Shown here one piece after another: positions 1 to 7,922 of a stretch of DNA of 64,000 bases. The position numbers were made by a program, and so were the translations under genes. Numbering within the stretch: position 1 is the stretch's first letter; every line of letters begins with the position of its first letter. This stretch comes from Clostridium sp. KNHs205 (GTDB lineage Bacteria; Bacillota; Clostridia; Lachnospirales; Lachnospiraceae), in assembly GCF_000702945.1 (NCBI RefSeq), contig NZ_JNLE01000003.1, positions 3,953,501-4,017,500 on the forward strand, given 5' to 3'. The notes under the pieces were generated by a model, which worked only from the letters and a program-made list of their open reading frames with translations, was not told the DNA's origin and did not search any database.

Positions 1-801
1 TCCAAGAAAATATAAGGTCCAATCAGCTTGCCAGAATAAGTAAAAGAATAATGCTCCTCCCAGAAATTTCACAAAGGGTTTATGGTGTAATAATTCCTTA
101 AAGGCCCTTCCAAGGTCTGCAAAAGACATCGACTCTTTCTTCTCAATATATCCCCCTTTTATCTTCCTTACCGTTACTACCTGTATAATGAGGATCGCGG
201 CTACAAACCAGTAGAAGATCTGGTGCATCCTGATTTTGCTTCCCGTACCAACAGCTGAAGCCAGCAAGGCACCTGTGATAAGGGGCAAGGCTATGTTAAA
301 GAAGAACATTCCTCCAGTTCTGGCTGTAAGTATACGGTTTCTATTTTCAAAAGGTACTACATCGGAAAAATAAGCTTGCCAGGAGGCATTATAACCAGTT
401 AATGGGCCTACGGAAAGACATAGAAATAATATAAATACAGGAAATGCGAAACTGCCAAGAAAAGGTACAAAACCGATAAAAAGATAGAACAAAGCCAGAG
501 CCATAAGAGATAATGAAACCATCATTCTCTTATTTTTCATACGATCCGTAAGAATACCAAGCGGTAATAAGACAATCACCCCAACAAATTGCGGTATAGA
601 TGCAACAAGACTGATTTCAGCATCCGAAGCCCCCAGACGCAAGGCAAAAAGGTTATTATTATTGTTCATGATATTCGTAGCAATAGCAAAAAGCATTCCT
701 TCTACGGCAAACATCAGTAATGCATTATTTTCAGGCCGAAAGAAAGAGGAAATATTTCGTTTGAAGGAAGCTGTAGTAAAATTCTGCAGGCTTTTTTTCA
801 T
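1..801 (-). CDS. MFS transporter, C-terminal part outside window
   Basis: Partial gene whose 3' end lies before base 1; 267 residues are visible. The reading frame starts at the ATG at 801 behind a strong AAGGAGG site. Multiple hydrophobic membrane segments are separated by short loops, and the loop with the residues TDRMKNKR after the second segment matches the conserved MFS loop between helices 2 and 3. The segment FSDVVPFENRNR lies in the central cytoplasmic region usual for MFS carriers. It probably imports or exports a small solute, and sugar would fit the glycosidase next door, but the substrate cannot be read from the sequence. Confidence 0.8.
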   Translation of the reverse strand, partial: MKKSLQNFTTASFKRNISSFFRPENNALLMFAVEGMLFAIATNIMNNNNNLFALRLGASDAEISLVASIPQFVGVIVLLPLGILTDRMKNKRMMVSLSLMALALFYLFIGFVPFLGSFAFPVFILFLCLSVGPLTGYNASWQAYFSDVVPFENRNRILTARTGGMFFFNIALPLITGALLASAVGTGSKIRMHQIFYWFVAAILIIQVVTVRKIKGGYIEKKESMSFADLGRAFKELLHHKPFVKFLGGALFFYLFWQADWTLYFLG

Positions 802-911
802 GTATTCCTCCTTGAACTTTTGCATGATTTTTGTATAGAATTAATAATCTCTCACCTTAACGGATACCTCTGAGGATATAATGACCGCTTAAACTTCCTT
901 TTCTTTCATAT

Positions 912-939
912 ATAGTAGCATAATTTATACTTTTTACAA
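912..939 (-). promoter_or_regulatory. candidate promoter of the MFS gene
   Basis: On the minus strand a TTGTAA -35 (934-939) and a TACTAT -10 (912-917) are separated by 16 bp, about 110 bp before the MFS start codon. It is a moderate match to a housekeeping sigma-A promoter. Confidence 0.4.
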
Positions 940-1684
940 GTACTTCTTTCATTATAATTTCATTTTTTTAGAGCAGGTCTGAAAAATGCTTATACCGGGC
1001 AATGCTTATCCTGACACCCCTGATGTTTACCTCTAAATTTGTATGGATTATTAATGAAAATATATGCCTTTTTGAGCATAAGAATTAATAAGGATATTTG
1101 TGAATGTTCAAGGTTAATTTTATACTGAATATTCAGCTAAGAAATGTAAATCAATTCATATAGATTAAACACGAGATACTGCCTGATCGAACTCTTCCCG
1201 GGATGATATCTCGTACCTGTAGTAAAACTTTCTTGGAAAGACTCTTCTAATATAATTTAAATTCAGAAGGAGCAGTCAAACTTCTATAAAGACACTGGCT
1301 GAAAATCATGTCAAAGTTTATATGTTCCAACAAGAATTGTATCTTCCATGTACCAAACATTAATAAACTATTGGCGATAAATCTTAGCCTTGTGTAATAG
1401 AAATCTGCTGCTCCTTAAATTAATTATTAAAAACAACTTTATTTATATTTCTTAAGATAATCTCTTTATAATTCTTACTATTCCTTTACTTATATCTCTC
1501 TATAATTCTTTCTCAATAATTCTTTCTTAATAATTCTTCCTCAATAGTTCTTGACATAGGACCATTGCTTATAATTCTTTTCTTATAATTTTGAATAATT
1601 CTATTTAATAATTCTTTATTTAAATTTCTCGACTATAAGATAATGTGATAAACGCTCGACATAAGTTATCAGTTCAACTATCTA
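940..1684. other. long AT-rich intergenic region
   Basis: I see no convincing gene here. It holds an inverted repeat ACGAGAT/ATCTCGT (1171-1177 and 1208-1214) and a second one, AAGGAGCAG/CTGCTCCTT (1267-1275 and 1408-1416), which bounds about 150 bp. It also holds the degenerate repeat listed separately. The two inverted repeats could belong to structured RNA or a decayed mobile element; neither is established. Confidence 0.5.
1463..1625. repeat. degenerate ATAATTCTT tandem repeat
   Basis: The motif ATAATTCTT and one-base variants recur about every 14-16 bp across this stretch, with pyrimidine-rich spacers such as TCTCA and TCTTA. It lies in the space after the GH113 gene and codes for nothing recognisable. 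It resembles slipped-strand expansion in AT-rich DNA. Confidence 0.5.
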
Positions 1685-1720
1685 AAAATTATATAATAAC
1701 CAGTCTGTTGGCAGACTGAC
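1685..1720 (-). terminator. terminator of the GH113 gene
   Basis: A perfect 7-bp stem CAGTCTG/CAGACTG with a four-base loop (1701-1718) lies six bases after the stop codon. On the minus strand it is followed by a T/A-rich tract ending in TTTTT. Confidence 0.55.
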
Positions 1721-1723
1721 TGA

Positions 1724-2692
1724 TTACAGTTTCTGATACCACTCTTTTAAGGAAGCCTCCGCTTTTTTCAAGTGAATGTTAAATCCTATATCCTTATCAG
1801 CTTCTTCCTGGGTATCATAAATTGCAGTACTCCAATCCCACCAGAATACACCGCTAAACCAATCTTCCTTGGAGAATACCTCCAGGCAGGAATCATAGAA
1901 AGCTGCCTGCTCTTCTTCACTTCTTTCGAACTCTGTATGAGTAAAATCCCAAGGCATCATAGCGCACCCACTTGCACTTCGTATACCAATCTCCATAAAT
2001 ATAACAGGTTTCTGTAAGGATGCACTCACTTCCCTTAAACGATCAGCTACCTTCAGCCATTCCTGTTTCATATTTTCCTTGGATTCTCCAGGTTTCTTAC
2101 CAACTTTATAGTAAGCACTGGTGCCAATGTAATCAAGGCTGTCAAACCAGCTTACTTCCTTTTCTCTGCCATGGTTTGCATTATATACCAGAGGTCCTTT
2201 ATAAATCTTCTTAACTTCTGCTATTGCATTTCTCCAATGTTTTTCTTTTCTTTCCGTACCACTCATTTCACAGCCGACACAAAACATCTCACAGCCGGTG
2301 TCTGCTGCTATCTCAGCATAATGGCACAAAAAAGCAGTATAGTATTCAAACCAGGTATCCCAGTAATGATCCTTCCCCCACATATCACCATCCGGAAAAT
2401 TAATTAATGCTCTCCATACTCCATCTGCACTGTTAATAACTGGCTTTAAGCAAACCTTAACACCTCTTTCATGTGCTCTGTTTATGGTGTGGATAATTTC
2501 TCTATCAGATAAGGTATTTCGATAGTCAAAATATATTTCTGTAGAAGAAAAAGTTTTCTGGTGAACATGAAATGCCAGGCACATCCAGTTAACTCCAATA
2601 TCAAATAACAGATCCTGTGACTTTTCTGCCTCTTTTGTGAGATAATCTCCTCTTCTGCCATCCCATCCATAGGTAAATCCTTTTATGTCCAT
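1724..2692 (-). CDS. GH113-like beta-mannanase family glycosidase
   Basis: A 322-residue cytoplasmic protein without a signal peptide. Its sequence resembles glycoside hydrolase family 113, whose known members cleave beta-1,4-mannan or manno-oligosaccharides with an (alpha/beta)8 barrel. The expected acid/base is Glu142 in CVGCEMSGTE and the nucleophile Glu234 in IFMEIGIRS. The long aromatic stretch FWWDWST near the C-terminus fits a sugar-binding cleft. I chose the ATG at 2692 because AAAGGAG sits 7 bases before it; an upstream in-frame ATG at 2722 has no such site. Being intracellular it should act on imported oligosaccharides, perhaps brought in by the MFS carrier downstream. The family call rests on motif recognition only. 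Confidence 0.72.
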   Translation of the reverse strand: MDIKGFTYGWDGRRGDYLTKEAEKSQDLLFDIGVNWMCLAFHVHQKTFSSTEIYFDYRNTLSDREIIHTINRAHERGVKVCLKPVINSADGVWRALINFPDGDMWGKDHYWDTWFEYYTAFLCHYAEIAADTGCEMFCVGCEMSGTERKEKHWRNAIAEVKKIYKGPLVYNANHGREKEVSWFDSLDYIGTSAYYKVGKKPGESKENMKQEWLKVADRLREVSASLQKPVIFMEIGIRSASGCAMMPWDFTHTEFERSEEEQAAFYDSCLEVFSKEDWFSGVFWWDWSTAIYDTQEEADKDIGFNIHLKKAEASLKEWYQKL

Positions 2693-3055
2693 ATTATCTC
2701 CTTTGCGTTTAATATTGTGCATATTGGTGCATATTGTATTTTTTTGTTATGCATATATAATGCTTTAATTGCATCATAACATATCTTGTTTGTAAATGCA
2801 ATAATATACATATAAATTGATAAATTTAATCCTAATCTCTTGATTTTTCAAAGTATTTACAATATTGTATGGATAGGATATATTATTTTTATCTTGGATT
2901 ATTGAATATTCATAATACATTTCCGTTTTCGCACTATTAATTTGCATACTTCATTTTAAAATAATGCATTTTAAGCGCATATATAATGCATTTATTACAC
3001 TTAAAGTATGAAATAATTATACATATCTAACTCGAATCATCATTATACAAAATAC
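2693..3055. promoter_or_regulatory. GH113 upstream region with repeated palindrome
   Basis: Very AT-rich region between the GH113 start and the recX terminator. The 13-base sequence GCATATATAATGC, whose GCAT/ATGC ends are inverted repeats, occurs twice (2751-2763 and 2977-2989), about 226 bp apart. Two direct copies of GTGCATATTG lie at about 2718-2737, next to the gene. These could be binding sites for a regulator of the glycosidase gene; no promoter was clear. Confidence 0.35.
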
Positions 3056-3095
3056 AAAAACGAGCATGTGGTTAAAACCACTTGCTCGTTTTTTT
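3056..3095 (-). terminator. terminator after recX
   Basis: A 12-bp stem CGAGCATGTGGTT/AACCACTTGCTCG with one internal mismatch is flanked by A and T tracts on both sides. It can work in either direction and sits about 60 bp after the recX stop. Confidence 0.8.
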
Positions 3096-3153
3096 ACTTT
3101 ATTTGATAATTTTAAATCCAAATGTCAACTTAATAGCACTTATATAATCAAGG

Positions 3154-3747
3154 TTATTCCAGACTCATGTAATGCCTGATCAAGTCCATTCCATAACCTT
3201 TTCGATAGAGTTTGGCAGCTATCTTCTGCCGTTCTTCTCTGGACAGGCTTTTAACATCTGAAAACTTTTTATTAATTTCTCGTTGAATTGCTTCCTCTTC
3301 ACTATCATACTCACTGGAAAGCGCTTCCTGTATATCAATTCCTGATATCCCTTTTTGTTGTAGCTCACCTATTATCTGTCGTTTACTTTTACTGCTCTTT
3401 CTCAACCTTACATAACTGGAAGCATAACGTAAATCATCAATATAGTGATAACTGGTAACATAACCAATGGCTTCTTGTATAATATCTCCGCTGAATCCGG
3501 CCATTTCCAGCTTTCTTTTTAATTCTGCCTCTGTCCGGTCCATATGCTTAAGCAGTGCCATAGCTTTTTGTTTGGCTCTCTTTATGGCAGTGTTATATAG
3601 TTCATTCAGAAGTGTCTCGGCCATATTACCTTCTTCTATCAGACCATACTTCTTGATTTCTCTGTCATAAAGAGTAAAACGATACCTATCATCCAGATAT
3701 ACCTTTACTTTATTTTTACCTGTGTTTTCCAGTCGGGTTATAATCAT
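3154..3747 (-). CDS. recX: RecX, regulator of RecA
   Basis: A 197-residue protein resembling RecX, a small helical protein that binds RecA filaments and limits recombinase activity. The sequence has the tandem three-helix repeats of the family; the segment AMALLKHMDRTEAELKRKLEMAGF is typical of the first one, and LRYASSYVRLRKSSKSKRQIIGEL of the second. It starts two bases after the recA stop codon, so the two are co-transcribed and the gene shares the SOS control of recA. A terminator follows. The start codon at 3747 is the only good one near the recA end. Confidence 0.93.
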   Translation of the reverse strand: MIITRLENTGKNKVKVYLDDRYRFTLYDREIKKYGLIEEGNMAETLLNELYNTAIKRAKQKAMALLKHMDRTEAELKRKLEMAGFSGDIIQEAIGYVTSYHYIDDLRYASSYVRLRKSSKSKRQIIGELQQKGISGIDIQEALSSEYDSEEEAIQREINKKFSDVKSLSREERQKIAAKLYRKGYGMDLIRHYMSLE

Positions 3748-3749
3748 TT

Positions 3750-4799
3750 TTACTCATCTGCTTCCTTAGCTGTTTCCTTAGTATTTGCATTTGCTGCTGA
3801 TACAACAGACAGATTATATTTATCTCTGACTTTTAACTCGATCTCAGCAAATATCTCAGGATTTTCTTTTAAAAATAATTTGGCATTCTCACGCCCCTGT
3901 CCAATCTTTGCCTCATTATAGGCATACCATGCACCACTCTTAATGACAATGTTCTCATTGGAAGCAAGGTCTAAAACATCCCCTTCCCTGGAAATGCCCT
4001 GTCCGAACATGATATCAAATTCTGCTTCTTTAAAAGGAGGTGCAACCTTATTCTTAACTACTTTTATACGTGTTCTGCTTCCAACAATATCTCCGCCCTG
4101 CTTCAATGCTTCAATTTTACGAACATCCAATCGAATGGAAGAATAAAACTTAAGAGCACGTCCACCAGTTGTTGTCTCAGGATTGCCAAACATTACACCA
4201 ACTTTTTCACGAAGCTGGTTGATAAAGATTACAATACAATTGGATTTGCTGATAGCTGCCGTTAATTTACGAAGGGCCTGGGACATTAATCTGGCTTGTA
4301 AGCCCACGTGAGAATCACCCATATCACCATCAATTTCTGCCCTGGGTACCAAGGCGGCTACAGAATCGACAATGATAATATCCACTGCGCCGGAACGAAC
4401 CATTGTTTCTGTTATTTCTAAGGCCTGTTCACCATTGTCAGGCTGGGATATGTAGAGATTATCAATATCTACTCCGATTCTCTTCGCATAGACAGGATCC
4501 AAAGCATGCTCGGCATCGATAAATCCGGCAATTCCACCAATTTTTTGCACTTCTGCAACCATGTGAAGAGCAACGGTAGTCTTACCACTGGATTCCGGTC
4601 CATATATTTCAACGATTCTTCCTTTTGGTATTCCTCCTAAGCCAAGGGCAACATCCAAGCTGATAGATCCGGTGGGTATAGTTTCTATGTTCATATGGGC
4701 AGCCGTATCACCAAGTTTCATAACGGAGCCTTTTCCGTACTGTTTCTCAATCTGCGCCAATGCGGATTCCAGCGCTCTGCTCTTATCTTCTTTTGACAT
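3750..4799 (-). CDS. recA: RecA recombinase
   Basis: A 349-residue protein of normal length for RecA, the ATP-dependent strand-exchange protein that also triggers LexA self-cleavage. Walker A is GPESSGKTT (67-75), and the Walker B strand [11 protein letters not shown] follows at about 139-150. The DNA-binding loop regions and the segment [14 protein letters not shown] are present. The C-terminus ends in an acidic tail (KETAKEADE). The ATG at 4799 is preceded by AAAGGAG. A strong promoter and a LexA box lie directly upstream, and recX follows by two bases. Confidence 0.99.
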   Translation of the reverse strand: MSKEDKSRALESALAQIEKQYGKGSVMKLGDTAAHMNIETIPTGSISLDVALGLGGIPKGRIVEIYGPESSGKTTVALHMVAEVQKIGGIAGFIDAEHALDPVYAKRIGVDIDNLYISQPDNGEQALEITETMVRSGAVDIIIVDSVAALVPRAEIDGDMGDSHVGLQARLMSQALRKLTAAISKSNCIVIFINQLREKVGVMFGNPETTTGGRALKFYSSIRLDVRKIEALKQGGDIVGSRTRIKVVKNKVAPPFKEAEFDIMFGQGISREGDVLDLASNENIVIKSGAWYAYNEAKIGQGRENAKLFLKENPEIFAEIELKVRDKYNLSVVSAANANTKETAKEADE

Positions 4800-4816
4800 C
4801 TTTTTTCTCCTTTATG

Positions 4817-4830
4817 CGAACTTATGTTCT
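4817..4830 (-). promoter_or_regulatory. LexA (SOS) box of recA
   Basis: The sequence CGAACTTATGTTC contains the perfect half-sites GAAC and GTTC spaced by four bases, the consensus of the Bacillus/Clostridium-type SOS box. It lies only a few bases after the -10 element and before the ribosome binding site, so bound LexA would block early elongation. Confidence 0.9.
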
Positions 4831-4837
4831 TGTTTTA

Positions 4838-4866
4838 ATAATAGCTTATCTTTTAAAGTTTGTCAA
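4838..4866 (-). promoter_or_regulatory. sigma-A promoter of recA
   Basis: On the minus strand TTGACA (4861-4866), a 17-bp spacer, and TATTAT (4838-4843). The start site would be near 4831, just before the LexA box. Confidence 0.88.
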
Positions 4867-4883
4867 TCTTAAATTCTTATTTC

Positions 4884-5036
4884 TTTGCTCTTATTTCTTT
4901 GTTCTTATTTTTGCTCTTACTTCTTTGTTCTTATTTTGCTCTTATTTATTTATTCTTATTTTTGCTCTTATTCTTTGTTCTTATTTTGCTCTTACTTCTT
5001 TGTTCTTATTTTTACTCTTATTTCTTTGTTCTTATT
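4884..5036. repeat. six-copy 25-26 bp tandem array upstream of the recA promoter
   Basis: Six near-identical units: 4884-4909, 4910-4935, 4936-4960, 4961-4985, 4986-5010 and 5011-5036. On the plus strand each unit is TTTGCTCTTATT followed by TCTTTGTTCTTATT, with only one to three changes between copies. The recA coding strand is almost pure purine here. It starts 18 bp before the -35 element. Its units are 25, 25, 25, 26, 26 and 26 bp long. Confidence 0.9.
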
Positions 5037-5039
5037 TTA

Positions 5040-5204
5040 TTACAGCAGTTCTCCTTTCTTTTAGATTACTTTACCAAATTAACCAATAGATAATAGTATG
5101 AACCATTTCATTTTGTTGTTATGGAGGTTTCATGATTATTAAAATCGGATAGAACAGAATTTAAGATAAACAAAGCAGATATAATAGAAAGCTCCTGAGT
5201 CAGT
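5040..5204. other. intergenic region, nothing clear
   Basis: AT-rich DNA between the recA array and a degraded coding region. I see only a weak imperfect hairpin near 5192-5220 that might end ilvA transcription. Confidence 0.3.
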
Positions 5205-5669
5205 TCAATGACACAAGCTTTTATATAGCATAACAGAAATATATAAAATTGTAAACCTGTATTTACACATCCTTACATAATTACTACCAAATCTATATTA
5301 TAAACACTCTGTGTATTACGTTTTATCCTCAAAAAATTTTCCAAGCGTTACTTCACATGGGGTTCCAGCATAATTACAATGTATCTTACTATTACACTCC
5401 AATAAAAAATCCATGATTCCCTGCTGTTCACTCCTTACCAGAATGAATTTAAAGGAACCATGGTACAAGTCAATTATAATGTTTAGATCAGTCCAAAGAA
5501 TTTATACTTCCTGACACATGATTTACATAAATAACAGGAAATCCAGGTTGGCTGAATCTCTGAATGCACCAGGCAAACCCTCCTTGGCAGTAGCAGGTAT
5601 ACTATAGCTACCCCAAGGCAATGCGGCATCTGAGAAATAACCGTTCTGAATTAAGTAAACTATACGCAA
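5205..5669 (-). pseudogene. possible decayed coding region after ilvA
   Basis: On the minus strand one reading frame looks like protein but is interrupted. A 48-codon stretch (5523-5669, only TTG as a start) contains GYFSDAALPWGSYSIPATAK. After a TAA at 5523-5525 and a second TAA eight codons on, the frame reopens from about 5501 with DLNIIIDLYHGSFKFILVRS. The reopened frame runs to a TGA at 5205. There is no ribosome binding site. A one-base slip in a T run near 5335 would give a better ending. I do not recognise the family. It may be a gene remnant, or chance frames in intergenic DNA. Confidence 0.3.
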
Positions 5670-5676
5670 TCAGTTC

Positions 5677-6897
5677 TTAGTTATATGTATTCTTAGGCTG
5701 TACAATCTGCGGATTGTAACCCTTATCCTTCAATGCCTGAACAATTGCCTCCTTGTGTTCGTGTCCGAAGCTTTCCATGGTAATAGTAAGTTCAACAGCA
5801 CTGTTTCGATTAATGGATACGAACTGATTATGGTCTAAACGAATGATGTTTCCCTGAGCAGCTGCTATGACATTGGCAACATTTACAAGTTCACCAGGAC
5901 GATCCGGCAATAAAACAGACACTGTAAAGATTCGGCCCCTTTGTATAAGTCCATGTTGAACTACAGAAGAAACAGTTATTACATCCATATTTCCACCGCT
6001 TAAAATGGATACGATTTTCTTGCCGGTACAATTTAATTGCTTAAGGGCTGCTACAGTCAACAGACCGGAATTCTCCACCACCATCTTATGATTCTCAATC
6101 ATATCCAGAAAACTCACTATGAGCTCACGGTCATCTATTGCTATTATCTCATCGATATTTTTCTGAATATACGGAAATATATTGCTGCCGGGGGTCTTAA
6201 CCGCTGTTCCGTCAGCTATGGTTTCTATCTGCGGAATGGTAATAACATGACCTGCCTTAATGGACTCCTGCATACAATTAGCTCCTATAGGTTCTACACC
6301 GATTACTTTAATGTTGGGATTTAGCAGCTTTGCAAGGGTAGAGACACCGGCTGCAAGACCGCCGCCGCCGATTGGAACAAGAATGATGTCAACGGTAGGA
6401 AGCTCCTGAAATATTTCCATTGCTATGGTACCCTGACCGGTAGCCACAACTTCGTCATCAAAAGGATGGATAAAGGTATATCCCTTCTCTTCTGCCAGCT
6501 TTAATGCATGCTGACAGGCATCGTCATACACATTTCCATGAAGGATAACTTCTGCTCCGTAACCTTTGGTACGATTAACCTTAATAAGAGGAGTTGTTGT
6601 TGGCATAACAATAATTGCCTTTGCTCCGTACATTTTAGCAGCATATGCAACACCTTGGGCATGATTTCCCGCAGATGCCGTAATAAGCCCCTTTTCTCTG
6701 TCTTCCTTGCTTAATGTACTGATCTTATAATAAGCTCCTCGAACTTTATAGGCTCCGGTAAACTGCATATTTTCAGGTTTTAAGAATACCTTATTTCCGG
6801 TGGTGTCCGAAAAATAATCGCTGTATATTAATTTCGTCCTTAATGTGACCCTTTTGACGGTTTCTGCAGCTTCTTCAAATTTATCCAATGTCATCAT
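5677..6897 (-). CDS. ilvA: threonine ammonia-lyase (threonine dehydratase)
   Basis: A 406-residue PLP enzyme that deaminates L-threonine to 2-oxobutanoate, the first step toward isoleucine or a catabolic route to propionate. The PLP lysine is Lys51 in FTGAYKVRG, the SAGNHAQG substrate loop follows near 75, and the glycine-rich phosphate loop GGGGLAAG is near 180. A C-terminal ACT-type domain begins near 325 (FTVSVLLPDRPGELVNVANV). This short single-ACT form is like the clostridial TdcB/IlvA group, so catabolic versus biosynthetic use cannot be decided. It lies 14 bp after ftsY, an unusual partner. AAAGGAG precedes the first ATG. Confidence 0.93.
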   Translation of the reverse strand: MMTLDKFEEAAETVKRVTLRTKLIYSDYFSDTTGNKVFLKPENMQFTGAYKVRGAYYKISTLSKEDREKGLITASAGNHAQGVAYAAKMYGAKAIIVMPTTTPLIKVNRTKGYGAEVILHGNVYDDACQHALKLAEEKGYTFIHPFDDEVVATGQGTIAMEIFQELPTVDIILVPIGGGGLAAGVSTLAKLLNPNIKVIGVEPIGANCMQESIKAGHVITIPQIETIADGTAVKTPGSNIFPYIQKNIDEIIAIDDRELIVSFLDMIENHKMVVENSGLLTVAALKQLNCTGKKIVSILSGGNMDVITVSSVVQHGLIQRGRIFTVSVLLPDRPGELVNVANVIAAAQGNIIRLDHNQFVSINRNSAVELTITMESFGHEHKEAIVQALKDKGYNPQIVQPKNTYN

Positions 6898-6911
6898 TCT
6901 GTATTCTCCTT

Positions 6912-7832
6912 TTAGTTAAACAGTGCGTTTACAAAATCACTTGCGTTAAATTTCTGTAAATCATCAATGTGTTCCCCGATACCGATATATTTAACCGGTA
7001 TGCCAAGTTCAGCCTGGATAGCAATGGCAATACCTCCTTTGGCTGTTCCGTCTAACTTTGTCAGAATAATACCTGTAATATCAGCAATTTCTTTAAACTG
7101 CTTTGCTTGGGCAAGAGCATTCTGGCCAGTTGTACCATCTAAAACAATCAGGGTCTCTCTGTAAGCATCCGGATATTCTCTGGTGATGACCCTGTCAATC
7201 TTTTTAAGCTCCTCCATAAGATTCTTCTTATTATGAAGCCTTCCTGCCGTATCACAGATTAATACGTCTGTATTTTTAGCTTTTGCAGAGGTTACAGCAT
7301 CATATATTACAGCAGCCGGATCAGACCCTTCTTTTTGCGCTATTATTTCGACCTTGGCACGATCAGCCCATTCAGTGAGCTGTTCTATGGCAGCGGCACG
7401 GAAGGTATCTGCTGCTGCAACCATAACTTTTTTACCTTTATCTTTTAACTGCCCTGCCAGCTTTCCTACAGAGGTGGTTTTTCCTACACCGTTTACACCG
7501 ATCAGAAGCACAATGGACCTTTGGTTCTCAAAGTCATAAGCTGCTTCGTTTACCTTCATCTGATCCATGATGCTTTCTTTTAAGAGTTCCTTGCATTCCT
7601 GAGGCTCTTTTATCTTTGCTTCTTTTACTTTTTGTTTTAGATCCGCTATAATGGAACCGGTTGTATTGATACCGATATCCGCCATGATAAGTATTTCTTC
7701 CAGCTCTTCATAAAACTCATCATCAATACTGGAAAAACCGTTGAAAATAGACTCAATACCGGAAACTATATTATTTCTTGTCTTTGAAAGCCCTTCTACC
7801 AATCTGCCAAAAAAGCCTTTTTTTTCTCCCAT
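6912..7832 (-). CDS. ftsY: signal recognition particle receptor FtsY
   Basis: A 306-residue SRP GTPase that receives ribosome-SRP complexes at the membrane. An N-terminal helical N domain is followed by the G domain with P-loop GVNGVGKTT (112-120), DTAGR and TKLDG. The long acidic A domain seen in E. coli is absent, as in most Firmicutes. I prefer the ATG at 7832, preceded by AAGAGGT; an in-frame ATG 21 bases upstream lacks a binding site. It follows smc by about 90 bp, a standard clostridial order, and precedes ilvA. Confidence 0.97.
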   Translation of the reverse strand: MGEKKGFFGRLVEGLSKTRNNIVSGIESIFNGFSSIDDEFYEELEEILIMADIGINTTGSIIADLKQKVKEAKIKEPQECKELLKESIMDQMKVNEAAYDFENQRSIVLLIGVNGVGKTTSVGKLAGQLKDKGKKVMVAAADTFRAAAIEQLTEWADRAKVEIIAQKEGSDPAAVIYDAVTSAKAKNTDVLICDTAGRLHNKKNLMEELKKIDRVITREYPDAYRETLIVLDGTTGQNALAQAKQFKEIADITGIILTKLDGTAKGGIAIAIQAELGIPVKYIGIGEHIDDLQKFNASDFVNALFN

Positions 7833-7922
7833 CCTTACCTCTTTTCTGGCCATCTGTCTTAATGGCCGTAAATCTTATTTGTCGTAAATATTAATTTACA
7901 TGTGACAATTCCGTCAATTTGT

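Noticed and set aside
4884..5036. CRISPR array
   Set aside because: Units are directly tandem without unique spacers.
4760..5093. Long Leu/Phe/Ser-rich plus-strand reading frames
   Set aside because: They are the translated tandem array and the recA promoter region; composition is driven by the repeat and there is no ribosome binding site.
5205..5669. TetR-type regulator remnant
   Set aside because: A passing resemblance of the FKFILVRSE segment to TetR C-terminal domains was too weak to name a family.
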